A stretch of 64,000 nt of DNA from Artemisia argyi (Eukaryota > Streptophyta > Magnoliopsida > Asterales > Asteraceae): positions 17,217,465-17,281,464 of the forward strand of contig CM060692.1 of assembly GCA_030686995.1 (NCBI GenBank). The letters are read 5' to 3'. Position 1 is the first letter of the stretch. Each line of letters begins with the position of its first letter. Below are positions 54,516 through 64,000 of this stretch, piece after piece. Under the pieces are notes generated by a model. It was given only the letters and a program-made list of their open reading frames with translations, was not told where the DNA came from and did no database searches. The position numbers and the translations under genes are program-made.

Positions 54516-57500
54516 GTATTATGTAAAAAAACTAGTGAATATTGTAGTGGATTCTGAGCACTTTCCATAGCTTTGTAACCGGGTTCTTGTGATCTCATAT
54601 TCATATGGGTTTGCCTGTAACCTTCTAGCCTTTATTGCACTTGTAAGACTAACAAAATGTTAATGAAGGCCCAACTTTTGATTAACGATTCCTGTAGAAC
54701 CGAAGAGTATGCATACCATATACAAATTAAGAGTCAAAGGTCATCTTTAGTGTTCTTCTTTTGTGAGAGTCTGATGTTTATTTCTTTTTTGCCTCTGCCT
54801 TAAAGGCTCTGCTGTAGTTTTGGTGTGGTCATCTCTTTTGGGGGAGTGTTAAATTGTTAATAAATCTCAGCTTTCCAAATAAATAGCATCAAAGGTCGGT
54901 TACAAGTTACACAATTCAGCTCCTAAAGTTAGTTTACGAGGATCTTTTTAAAGATCAAAAGAAGTTTAGGAGAGTGCTGGTGAGTTTTTGTTGTATGCTG
55001 GGATAGGATTGGGCAAGCACACGTTAATGTGCTTTATATTCATATTGAGTGACGAGGCGGATAGAATTGGTACTTTGAGGGTGGTGAGTCAAATGTGAAT
55101 GGGTCAAAACGGGTAACTAAGGTACTTATCAAAATAGGTTGGGTCGAACAAAACACTATTGTCCAAAATCATATTCTCATATATCGATTACAAAAACTAA
55201 ATGTAGCAAACTGGAGAAATGTATCAATTGGGAAGTTGGCAGAATTCCATTATTACAGCGGCCTTGGATTTATTTACGTGCATAGCCTGTTAGGCAAATC
55301 CACTGAAATTTGGATTTGCAAGGAGAGTGATTGGCCTCATCTATGACATCATTTCTGAAGTATGATTTGGAGTTCTTGTTTAGTAGGACGCATGTGTGTA
55401 TTAGTGTATATGTGCATCTATTGGGAAGTTGGCATCATTTCAGTGGTCTTAGATGTCTTTATATGGATAGTACTTTTTGATAACTTAGAATCAACATATA
55501 TAATACATGATGTTTGAATGCTGCCATATGCTACTCGATCAGTTATATATAACTCTTTGTGTTTGAAATCTGACATGCTTGAAGATGTCTCTCGAAAGAC
55601 TCAGTATTAGAAGTTAAGGTGACTATATTCTGGTTTTTACTTGATCATGTCTTCAATTCATACGCACTGTTGTTAATATGTGATAAGGAAAGCATGATGT
55701 TGTGTATATATGGTGGTGGTGTTTTGAAATTGCGCATGTTGCTCAGCCAAAACTTACCTGAACACCTTTGATTCCAGATGAGTACGTGGCAATTCTGTCT
55801 CTGCAGAAACCAATTATTTTGTCTAAATTATGTTGAAAAACGCGTTTAGGAAGTCTTTCCATCTGATTTCATGGACTATTATTGATTTGGTTTTTCTTAC
55901 GATTTATTTCTGGTCCCACTATTTGCGTAAATAATAATATAGTTGTAAATCATGTGCTCCTCCGATCCACAATGAATAGCTGTGAGGTTAATTGTTACTA
56001 GTAGGTGTTAAGCTGTGCGGATGACACTTATGTCCATCGATGATACATACATGATCAAGTTGGTCTAATCTTTTCACAGTCAGTTTTGACTTTTGTGTTA
56101 ATGGTAAGTTTTTTTCCTGGCATCGTTCTGAACTATATAATAATATATGAGAATTGATTCATTGAGCAACGTATACATCATATGAATTTGGGCTCATTTC
56201 TTGTTTGGTGTGGCTTCCTAAAATCTAGTATGACAAGATTAATTGTAATGAAAAGTTGTTAGTTGATTCTGTGTTCATTGAGTAACTGGTCAAATAAAGG
56301 ATGATTCCCAGTGAGTTCTGTTGTATGTTGCAATTATGGATAGGATTGGGCAAGCACACATTACGCGGTTTACATTCATTTTTGAGTGATGACGCGGATA
56401 GTGTTGGAGCTTGAGGTAGAAGAGACCAATGGAAAATGATACTATGTATATTAGTACTGCTCAGTTCTTAAAAAGGGCGACTCGGATGGGATTGGGTCAA
56501 AACGGTTAATTTTTCTGAGAAATTGTCTTAATTTGGATGTGAAACTTTAGATTGCCAGAAGCTAGACTTATGACTTATAGTCTAATCTAACCTTACTTAT
56601 CCATTAGATTGCATTTTTTTACTGATATATATAGAACCACTACACTAATATAACATGTATGTGAGTAACAAGCATTTGCATGTTATCGTTTTGAACGATA
56701 ATATGTCTTTCTAGACTGTTTGGATCTTCTATGGTTAAATGAGGTAATGGTTGGCTGGATCCAGATATATCAAATTTGAGGGCTTGTTGCTTCTTATGTT
56801 ATTTGTTGTAACTTGTAACATCTTCTCTATCAAGGCGTACTTCATCATCAATAAGTGTAAAGACAACATTGACCACTAAATTTCTAAATAATCCATAAGT
56901 GTAAAGCAAAGAAAATATAAGTGGTGATGTAAAATCACATTATATATTTTATATGAAAAATGTTAACAATGTAAAGTTATATTCTTAAATAATCATATCT
57001 TAAAGATAACATTTAACTGATAAATAATCAATAGGTGGTGTAGAAGGATGTTATACTTCTTTACTAAGTAGAATTAGTCTGAATTAGTTCCCAATAAATA
57101 ATTGAATTTAAACGTATAACATAGGTGTGATGATGGTTTGATGGCAAAGACTCATAGCTCTCAAACGGAGGGTCTCCAGTTCGAGTCATCTATAACAACT
57201 TCACCCATTTTTTATTAATTTTTTTAATCTATAAGTTGCTATTTTTTTTTTTTTTTTTTTTTTATCAGAGTTGCTGTTGAATTTAATAAAAGAGAAATGC
57301 TAAGTACAACCTTAACAAATGTTAACAAGAGACTCCACTTTTCTTGTTTCAAAATAATGCTAACATTAAGACATGAGTAAAAACATTTCACATTTTTCGC
57401 TTTTACAATTAATAAATGAAATGAATTATAAATGTGTTTGAGAAATAATAAGAGCTAATAACTAATTCATGATAGATTTTGTTTAGACAATGCATAACTT

Positions 57501-57544
57501 TTTAAATAAAAATGTGAAAAGTTTGTTGTTAACGACAACCTTAA
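54085..57544 (+). repeat. Segmental-duplication unit C
   Basis: Close copy of unit B (37833 onward), including the whole 38130-39857 segment. It retains a ~280-bp piece (56178-56460) missing from unit B and present at 25010-25300. The 83-residue ORF at 55095 is not open in unit B or at 16660, so it is not a conserved gene. Confidence 0.85.
57125..57190 (+). mobile_element. tRNA-like T-tailed SINE head, copy 7
   Basis: TTTGATGGCAAAGACTCATA and AGTTCGAGTC; tail CCATTTTTTATTAATTTTTT. Confidence 0.6.
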
Positions 57545-57547
57545 AGG

Positions 57548-57673
57548 TAGGAATAGCAATGGGGCGGGTTTGAGACGGGGCGGCTATCCCCATCCCCAAA
57601 TCCGATTACAAAAGTTATCCCAAACCCGCCCCAATCCCCATTGGGGATCTTATCGGGGCGCCCATCCCCAAAT
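57548..57673. mobile_element. Short GC-rich MITE
   Basis: AGCAATGGGGCGGGTTTG near the left, GGGGCGCCCATCCCC at the right, with paired CCCCATCCCCAAATCC and GGGGAT motifs. Probably hAT-like; the target duplication is not clear. Confidence 0.5.
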
Positions 57674-57829
57674 TCATAAGCTCATAAGCCCAGAAATTGA
57701 GCTTATTAGCTTTTCGAATATTCAATAAGTCATAAGCCATACACATAAGTTCAAACAAACGCCCCCTTAATTATTGTTTGTTTGGTATATACGGAGTATT
57801 ATGTTAATCATTGTTGTAATTTTGTGTAG

Positions 57830-57915
57830 GGAAATATTCTGAGAAGGAAATTCCCAAGGGTTCGCCTAATGTGAAGAAGGGTGATGGCGTGAAAGTGGTT
57901 GATAAGAAGAAGTAA
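57830..57915 (+). pseudogene. Orphan third exon of the small Cys-rich gene family
   Basis: After TTTTGTGTAG (acceptor AG 57828-57829) the sequence stays open for 86 bases. Entered in the phase set by exon 2 of copies A-C, it encodes RKYSEKEIPKGSPNV then KKGDGVKVVDKKK and TAA. The preceding text (AAACAAACGCCCCCTTAATT) is the tail of the intron-2 MITE, so this is a genuine unit whose first two exons have been lost or lie at 52726. If joined to exons 1-2 of another copy it gives a basic 73-residue protein. The Lys-rich C terminus looks more like a natural gene end than that of copy C, so I take it as the ancestral form. Confidence 0.5.
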
Positions 57916-59189
57916 GACTAGATCTGTTTGGCTTGAGCTTAATGCCAAAAAGTAGTTAATGTTGTTTGAATCTTGAGTACCCAACTATTAAGCAGGTTAA
58001 TGGATATGTAACTACTTATGATCGTTCATTGAATGAACATATTAGTATTTGCTGCGTTTATCTTACTCGAGTTCTATATTTAGTGCTATGTTGTGGCCTT
58101 ATCGATAGTATCCTGCATTTGTCATGTTGACCTGAACCAATACTGCAACGTGATTCAATTATGCATGGGTCTCGTAGTGATATAGGCTGCGTGTATGATT
58201 GAGTGGTTGATATGTCGAAATGCAAAGCGGCTTCAACTTACCTACTACTACCTAGAAGATGATATTTCCAAATGCCTCGGTCAATTGCTTGTTTTGGGAA
58301 CCAGGGTACGTGACTTGCTTTTTATAGATAGACCAACTGATGAGGATGACGCTTATGTCCATCGCTGATACATACATGATCAAGGTAGTCTAATATTTTC
58401 ACCGTCAGTTTTTACTTTGTGTGTATGCTATGCTTTTTCTTGCCTTTTCTAAATATAAAAAAGAAGCAATTCCAAACACCCTCTAAAGGTCTAATCAACT
58501 GAGTTAAACACTTTCAAAATCGAACACAAGTCGATATAAAAAAATAGACTTGAAATTTGTTTTAATTATTTTGATATTTAGTAACATATATATTACGTTT
58601 TCCGCCGACCAAACATGTGACAATTTTTCTTCATCGTAATACTTGCATATTAGAATTCTACAAATTGCATTTTTTACCGATCTAGAACCACCACACTAAT
58701 ATAACATGTATGTGAATAACAAGCATTCACATGTTATCGTTTTGAACGATAATATGTCGTTCTAGACCGTTTGGATCTTCTATGGCTAAATGAGGTAATG
58801 TTCGTCTCGATCCAGATATATCAAATTTGAGGGCTCGTTGCTTTTTATGTTATTTGTTGTAACATCATCTCTATCAAGCCGTACTTCATCATCAATACTA
58901 GCTCTTTGATTCGAATGCAATAATTGTAAAGACAACATTGACCACTAAATTTCTAAATTATCCGTAAGTGTCAAGCAAGAAAATATGAGCGATGATGTAA
59001 AATCACATTATATATTTTACTACATGAAAAATGTTACACTATATTCTTGAATAATCGTATTTTAAAGGTAACATTGATTCAACTGATAAACAATCAATAG
59101 GCGGTGTAGAAGGATGCTATAATTCTTTGCTTAGTAGAATTACTTTGAATTAATTCACTATAAATAATTGAATCTAAATATACAACATC

Positions 59190-59256
59190 GGTGTGAAGGT
59201 GGTTTGATGGCTAAGACTCATTGCATTCAAACGGAAGATCTCTAGTTCGAGTCATC
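59190..59256 (+). mobile_element. tRNA-like T-tailed SINE head, copy 8
   Basis: TTTGATGGCTAAGACTCATT and AGTTCGAGTC; tail ATTCTTTTTTTTTCC. Confidence 0.6.
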
Positions 59257-59450
59257 ATATTCAGCTCCAATTTTTATTATTCTTTTTTTTTCCTTTTCAA
59301 TTTTTATCTATAAGTTGCTAGTGATTTTTTTTTTCTTTTCTATTCATAGTATTTTTGTTGCTCTTGAATTTAATAAAAGAGAAATACTAACTACAACCTT
59401 TTGTTAACAACAAACTTCATTTTTCTTGTTTCAAAATAATGTTAATATTA

Positions 59451-59603
59451 GTGTTGCAAAAATCGGCCGATAATCGGTAATCGGTCCAGGACCTTGGAGA
59501 GAATTCCACGGAAATCGGCCGAGTCAAGAAAATCGACCGATTAATCGGTAAAAAATCGCTAATCGGCCCCGGACCGCCTCAGTACCGATTCACGATTTTT
59601 GCA
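59451..59603. mobile_element. 153-bp MITE with TTGCAAAAATCG ends
   Basis: GTGTTGCAAAAATCGGCC and ...CGATTTTTGCA, flanked by AATATTA (59444-59450, 59604-59610; 7 of 8 if one more base is counted, hAT-like). The uninterrupted site is at about 51172 (AATGTTAACATTAAGACATG). The interior is made of ATCGGCCGATTAATCGG motifs. Confidence 0.8.
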
Positions 59604-59778
59604 AATATTAAGACACGAGTAAAAACATTTGCCACATTTTTCGCTTATACAACCACATTTTAAAGGTAACATTCAACTGAAATAATCAATAGGTGGTGAA
59701 GATGGATGTTATAATTCTTTACCAAGTAGAATACTAGAATTACTCTGAATTAGTGCCCATAAATAATTGAATTTAAAG

Positions 59779-59820
59779 ACTCGTTACTCTCAAACGGAAG
59801 GTCTCTAGTTCGAGTCATCC
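59779..59820 (+). mobile_element. tRNA-like SINE head, copy 9 (A box lost)
   Basis: Only GACTCGTTACTCTCAAACGG and AGTTCGAGTC remain; the A-box region is deleted. Confidence 0.5.
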
Positions 59821-59911
59821 AAACAACTTCACACACTTATTTTTTCTTCAGTTTCTAGTATTAGTTTTAAATTCATAGTATTTGTTGCTGTCGAATTTAA
59901 TAAAAGAGAAA

Positions 59912-61153
59912 TCCTTTATATAATAAAAGAAATACATCATTTCGGAGTGATAATGTAAAACCTTTATCATTGAAAAAAAACAACCAATAGGAGAGCTCGA
60001 TTTTGCCACGTAGACAAAATCAAACGATGTGATTGGTTAATTAAAAGTCAAAATTGAATTGATTTTGGTCAAACTTTAATAAATTTGGTGGAGAATTTTG
60101 GTTGACAAAAAAACACATAAAAATATTTGTGTCAAATTTGTGAAAAAAAAAAACTTAAAAAAAAATGAAGTAATTAATAAAACTTTAGTGGCTGAATTTT
60201 ACATAAAATATATGAAGTTAAGTGTAAAATTACAAGTTTTCATATTTTTTTTAATAACTTTAGAAAAAAAAAAAAAAAATAAAAAAAAAAATAAAAAAAA
60301 ACTTACACTTTATACCCCTATAATATGAACTTTGTTTAACATGACATGAGTGTTAGTATTAGTTTCAGACTTTCATCTATTAAAATTACAAAATTTTGTA
60401 AATATTCGTTAAATATTTTCTAAAAGAAAAATGATTTGTAGGCCTAAAACAAGAACCTAAATTTAGACCTAATAATTTGATTGTTTCATTTGAAAAAGTG
60501 GTTGGTGTAAAAGTATGAGAGAGAAGAAATGAATTACACTTGTCATTAAATGGATGGATTAGGTCTAACTTTAGGTCTACTTGTTAGGCTTATATATCAA
60601 CACTCTTTTATTTTAAAAGTTTAATTTATGCGTACATAGGCTTAAATATTAAATACGGGTAAACTATTATTAACGGGAATATAAGTATCAAATGTAAGCA
60701 CGGATTGCTATAATATAAAAATAAATATACGCTATTGTACTTATTACAACGATTCATGGAATTCTTATTTAAAGTTTATATATGGATATCCAGAAAAACA
60801 TTTTTAAAAAACTTTACGAAGCATTTTTTAACTTCATCAATGCTAATTATGTGCTACTACTAACTTGCACATTTTGTACAACTATGATATAAATAGTTAA
60901 AGTTAAACAACAACATCAACCTCAACATCTATATGTCACTTAAATAAAGTTAAATCTTTCGACAAAATTTTTTTTAACAAAGTATTACTGTAATAGATAT
61001 TAATACATAATGAAAAACTCTTGAACAAGTATTAGTTTTACTTATATCACAATTTTCACGGGTGAATTTTTATATATCCATATACTAAACCAAAAATTTT
61101 AAAATCATTTGATTCATATATAAATCATGTGCGTGCACGGGACTTATGACTAG
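59912..61153 (+). mobile_element. Non-autonomous Helitron
   Basis: It starts TCCTTTATATAATAAAAGAA and ends GACTTATGACTAG (CTRR rule), sitting between A (59911) and T (61154). The empty site survives at about 57291 (AAAAGAGAAATGCTAA), which gives both ends exactly. 1,242 bp. A GTGCGTGCACGGG motif lies 12-25 bases before the end, where Helitrons carry a hairpin, though the stem is weak. There is no RepHel gene; the 76-residue ORF is low-complexity. Confidence 0.88.
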
Positions 61154-61702
61154 TGCTAACCTTAACAAATGTTGTTAAAAACAAATTCCACTTTTCTAGT
61201 TTCAAAATAATGGTAACATTAAAACATGAGTAAACACATTTGCCACATTTTTCGCTTATACAACTAGTAGATGAAATGAATTATAAATGTGTTTGAGAAA
61301 TAATAAGAGCTAACAACTAATTCATGATGATTTTGTTCAGAAAATGCATAGTTTTTTTAATAAAAGGTGAAAAAATTGTTATTAACGACAACCTAAAAGT
61401 TGTTGTTAGAAAAAACCTTTTAATCAATTACTTATAACTTAATAAATTCATATTCTTCAATGGATATCAAACAAATTAAAATAGTGCACTCAGGTCTATC
61501 AATGCAACTAAAACCATCACCATTTTGATTGGTGCATTCAGTATAATCTTCAAGTTGATCAAGTATTGTTTCCATTTGTTTTTAATTTAGCTTAAAACAA
61601 AGTGTTTAAGTTATAAGTATCATGTTGGAAATGATTTTGGCAAACATGAGATTCACCATATTCCGTTGTGTTTCCTGATATCTAAATAAATAAGTGAATG
61701 TA
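61154..61702 (+). repeat. Segmental-duplication text, parallel to 42100-42590
   Basis: AAACACATTTGCC, GTGTTTGAGAAATAATAAGAG, CTATCAATGCAACTAAA and CATGTTGGAAATGATTTTGGC match units B and C. It ends GTGAATGTA at the insertion point of the next element. Confidence 0.8.
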
Positions 61703-61966
61703 TTAGGGGGGTGGCAATGGTGATTCAAAAAGTAAGTGGCAAAAATATGTCCAACCAATTACAATGCAACAACACATTTTATAATTCACAATGACTTTGT
61801 TTCAATTTTTAGTGGCAATGGTGATGTAAAAAAAAATTAAATTATGTTTTTTTATATATTTTATTTATAATTAAATTAAACAAACTAAAGAAAACATTAA
61901 ATTTTATTAATAATTAAAATAAAAAGTACAATGCTTAATAAAAAAAATTCAACATAATAATAATAT

Positions 61967-63529
61967 CTAAAAATTGCATGGCCATCCATATTTCTCCGCG
62001 TACTCACGTTTTGTGGCAATAGCAATTTCTCTCATAGCCGGATCAGCTATTTGATCGTGCGGGGTGTTAAAGAACTTCATCGCTCGTAAAAAAGTCTTTT
62101 CTTCAAAACATTTGATTTGTGCGGCAACCAACTTTTCGGCCAATTCATCCTTTGCACGTTTTTTCTCCACCGCCTCATCCAATAGTTGTGATTTCTTTGC
62201 CGCATAACTTTCTAAGGTCGTAGCAACACTATTCATTGACGTAGTCTCGTTAACGGTCTTTTTCCCCTTTTTTTTTCCTTGTTGGTGTTGTGTCGTCATT
62301 CAAATCCGGAAGAATAGTCTCAACATTTTCATTTTCATTGCTAGACTCCGATGACTTTCTCCGTTTATCGGAACTAGACGAAGATGTTTGAACCACACAT
62401 GGTTGTTTTAACCATTTGTCTGCTTTCCTAACGATCTCCCATGCTTCCGTATGAGTAAAATTCTTGCCTTTTGATTTCCTCTTATAATCGGCCATGGCGT
62501 TTTTCATCACGTCAAGATCGTCACAACCACTATCACGAAGACGGTTCTACAAATATAAAAGTAACAAGTATAAAATACTACAACTATATAAAATAAAAAA
62601 TAAAAATAAGCATATGGTTAAAAAATATACCGATTGGATCCATAGTCCGTTAAAAGTATTCACTTCGGTATTCATATGTTTCCACTTCGTGTTCAAACTA
62701 TGATGTGTTCGATTAGTACTTCCCATGGTTAACGTGAAATGCTCTAGAATTTTACCCCAAAAGCTTAAACTTTTTTGTTCATTCCCGACTCTTGGACATG
62801 TCGAGACATGAACCCAAGCTTTTGCCAGTGCGACCTCTTCCTCAGTCGACCAAGGTTCCTTTCTTGCTTTACCGGTGGTTTTTGTTTCTTCAACCACTTC
62901 AACATCATCATCATTTTCTTGACCACCTATAAAAATAACGATCACATATAAAAAATTGTATAATATATAAAAAAAAATACCGATTATCTAAAAAAAAAAA
63001 TACCGATTATATAAAAAAAAATACCGATTATCTAAAAAAAAAATACCGATTATATAAAAAAAAATACCGATTATCTAAAAAAAACAAATACCGATTATAT
63101 AAAAAAAAAATACCGATTATATATAAAAAAAATACCTATTATATAACAAGAAATAAATTGTACCGATTATTACAAAAATAAAATCTTACCAATTGCATTT
63201 GGAAATTGAGTTTCCGGAACAAAATCAATGTCGTCATCTTCGTTATCATAAAGTGGTAGTTCACGTTCTACACTTGTTTGATGTCTTGATGGACCTTCAC
63301 GGTAGTCGCCGAAAGGGTTAAATTCACTAGTCATTCTTATATTATAAAGGTTTGGATTCATCGGTTGTGGATGGTGAAAATATTGGTGTTGTTGTGGTGG
63401 AGGATAGAAGGGTTGAGGTGGAGGTTGGGGAAAGTAAGGTTGAGGTGAGGGACAAACGTGTTGTGATCGTGATCCCCGTCCACGGCCTTTGGATGATTTT
63501 GATGCACGTTGTGATTGATTTGGATCCAT
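61967..63529 (-). pseudogene. Myb/trihelix-like Harbinger accessory protein gene, one frame slip
   Basis: In PIF/Harbinger elements a Myb-like protein binds the ends and helps import the transposase into the nucleus. Exon 1 (63529-63190) encodes MDPNQSQRASKSSKGRGRGS, a Pro/Gln-rich stretch and an acidic LPLYDNEDDDIDFVPETQFP. Exon 2 (62926-62631) has the Myb/SANT-like core WSTEEEVALAKAWVHVS, SFWGKILEHF and HHSLNTKWKHMN. Exon 3 starts at 62546 (NRLRDSGCDDLDVM), with a Ser-rich linker and a NAM-associated-like C-terminal helix region (KKSQLLDEAVEKKRAKDELA, ending EKYGWPCNF). Splice phases agree (340 + 296 bases). Within exon 3 the frame changes at an A9-G4-A5 homopolymer (about 62259-62279). This is either a disabling indel, a sequencing error, or slippage. 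Proteins of this type are often mis-annotated as glutathione S-transferase T3-like. Confidence 0.78.
62960..63175. repeat. Tandem TACCGATTAT-A(n) repeat in intron 1 of the Myb-like gene
   Basis: About nine units of ~22 bp (AAAAAATACCGATTATMT) alternate CTA and ATA in their centre, which adds many poly-A spacers to the intron. Confidence 0.85.
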
Positions 63530-63636
63530 TTTTTTTTATATGAAAAATAAGAGTTGGAAGAGAGGATTAGTGGAATAATTAGTAATTTTTAATAGAATGT
63601 GTAAGAGATTAGTGGAATAATTAGTAATATTTAAAG

Positions 63637-63668
<32 letters not shown>

Positions 63669-63857
63669 GAAAAAGTCCACAAACCGTTTGGTAATTAATG
63701 GTGCAACGTTCAGATTTTTCTTGGGAGCCTCCATGCCGATTCGGCAATCTTTGCTCCTCCCCCTTGCCGAAATCATCATACCGCTTGGGTGGTTTTCCTC
63801 CATGCCGATCGGCATCTTATGCTTTGGGCCCATGAGCCTTGCATTGCCACCCCCTTA

Positions 63858-64000
63858 AGAACGGGTGTAATATCTCCGCACTTCGATTGCGTAAAGTACC
63901 AAAAACCAAAGGTTTACCTGATCTCATTTTGTTTGCTTAGCAATCTTTGCTACATCTTGGTTAGATTTACACTAAGAAAATTGAAGGGTAAATCGCACAA
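63858..64000 (+). repeat. Segmental-duplication text continuing after the Harbinger element
   Basis: GTGTAATATCTCCGCACTTCG, CCAAAGGTTTACCTGATCTC and TTAGATTTACACTAAGAAA continue the sequence that in unit B runs 42598-42735. The window ends within it. Confidence 0.8.

Larger units (their letters stand above)
57916..59911 (+). repeat. Segmental-duplication unit D, degraded
   Basis: 58300-58430 matches 39690-39790 (TTATGTCCATCG-TGATACATACATGATCAAG). 58440-58800 matches 25620-25990 and 58800-59270 matches 26000-26400. No ORF of note. Confidence 0.7.
61706..63854 (-). mobile_element. PIF/Harbinger-type element carrying only a Myb-like gene
   Basis: Ends GGGGGGTGGCAATGGTG and ...GCATTGCCACCCCC are inverted. 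The flanking 3-bp duplication is TTA (61703-61705, 63855-63857). The empty site is at about 42585 (GTGAATGTATTAGGAACGAG), confirming both boundaries. 2,149 bp. No DDE transposase is present, only the accessory DNA-binding gene and a T/A-rich 3' side. Confidence 0.88.

Noticed and set aside
55095..55346. 83-codon ORF in the duplicated block
   Set aside because: The frame is not maintained in the near-identical unit B or in the 16.2-kb copy.
61967..63529. Glutathione S-transferase
   Set aside because: A label often given to this family by automated annotation, but no thioredoxin-fold or GST domain is present; the core is Myb/trihelix-like.
63352..63858. Small + strand ORFs opposite the Myb-like gene and in the Harbinger terminus
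   Set aside because: Antisense of a Pro-rich coding exon and of terminal repeats.

Overview
This window is nuclear DNA from a flowering plant, a eudicot and most probably a member of the daisy family (Asteraceae). The family-level placement is an inference from the style of the retroelement proteins and short interspersed elements, not a proof. The sequence is AT-rich and dominated by transposable elements. Genes have GT-AG introns, and there are no operons, ribosome binding sites or CRISPR arrays. Only a few host genes or gene remnants sit between elements: an Hsp70 gene running off the left edge, a tRNA-Gly, an intact COI1-type F-box/LRR gene, a broken F-box/FBD gene, and a small locally amplified three-exon gene of unknown function.

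Layout. 1-4.06 kb: 5' part of a cytosolic-type Hsp70 gene (minus strand), its second exon split by a 3.1-kb solo LTR with perfect 5-bp target duplications. 4.3-4.9 kb: hairpin-forming satellite. 6.0-12.7 kb: a hAT-like miniature element into which a young, non-autonomous LTR retrotransposon has jumped; its only long ORF looks like a catalytically dead retropepsin-fold protein. 12.8-14.7 kb: TA microsatellites, a foldback element and a 73-bp tandem repeat. 15.8 kb: tRNA-Gly(UCC). 19.1-20.9 kb: the best gene in the window, a 590-residue COI1-like protein whose coding region has no intron and in which the known jasmonoyl-isoleucine contact residues are replaced. 21-24.4 kb: miniature elements and a SINE.

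25-64 kb is a mosaic of local segmental duplications. The duplicated material carries a small gene (two short exons plus a distant third; product about 72 residues with a Cys-rich CCGCFC core) and a tRNA-like, T-tailed repeat present nine times. Later insertions split the copies: a Mutator-type foldback element (26.8-28.1), a hAT element (35.0-36.0), a 5'-truncated Ty1-copia element (43.0-46.6), a 271-bp element with 9-bp target duplications (46.9-47.1), a CACTA element inside an F-box gene (49.2-49.5), a Helitron (59.9-61.2) and a PIF/Harbinger-type element that keeps only the Myb-like accessory gene (61.7-63.9). For several of these, the uninterrupted sequence survives in another copy within the window, so their boundaries can be read precisely.

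No multi-gene pathway or defence island is visible. The most notable items are the COI1-like receptor with an altered ligand pocket, the small Cys-rich gene family, and the two transposon-borne genes that lack their enzymatic partners. All calls come from reading the sequence and the supplied translations by eye; no database search was run.
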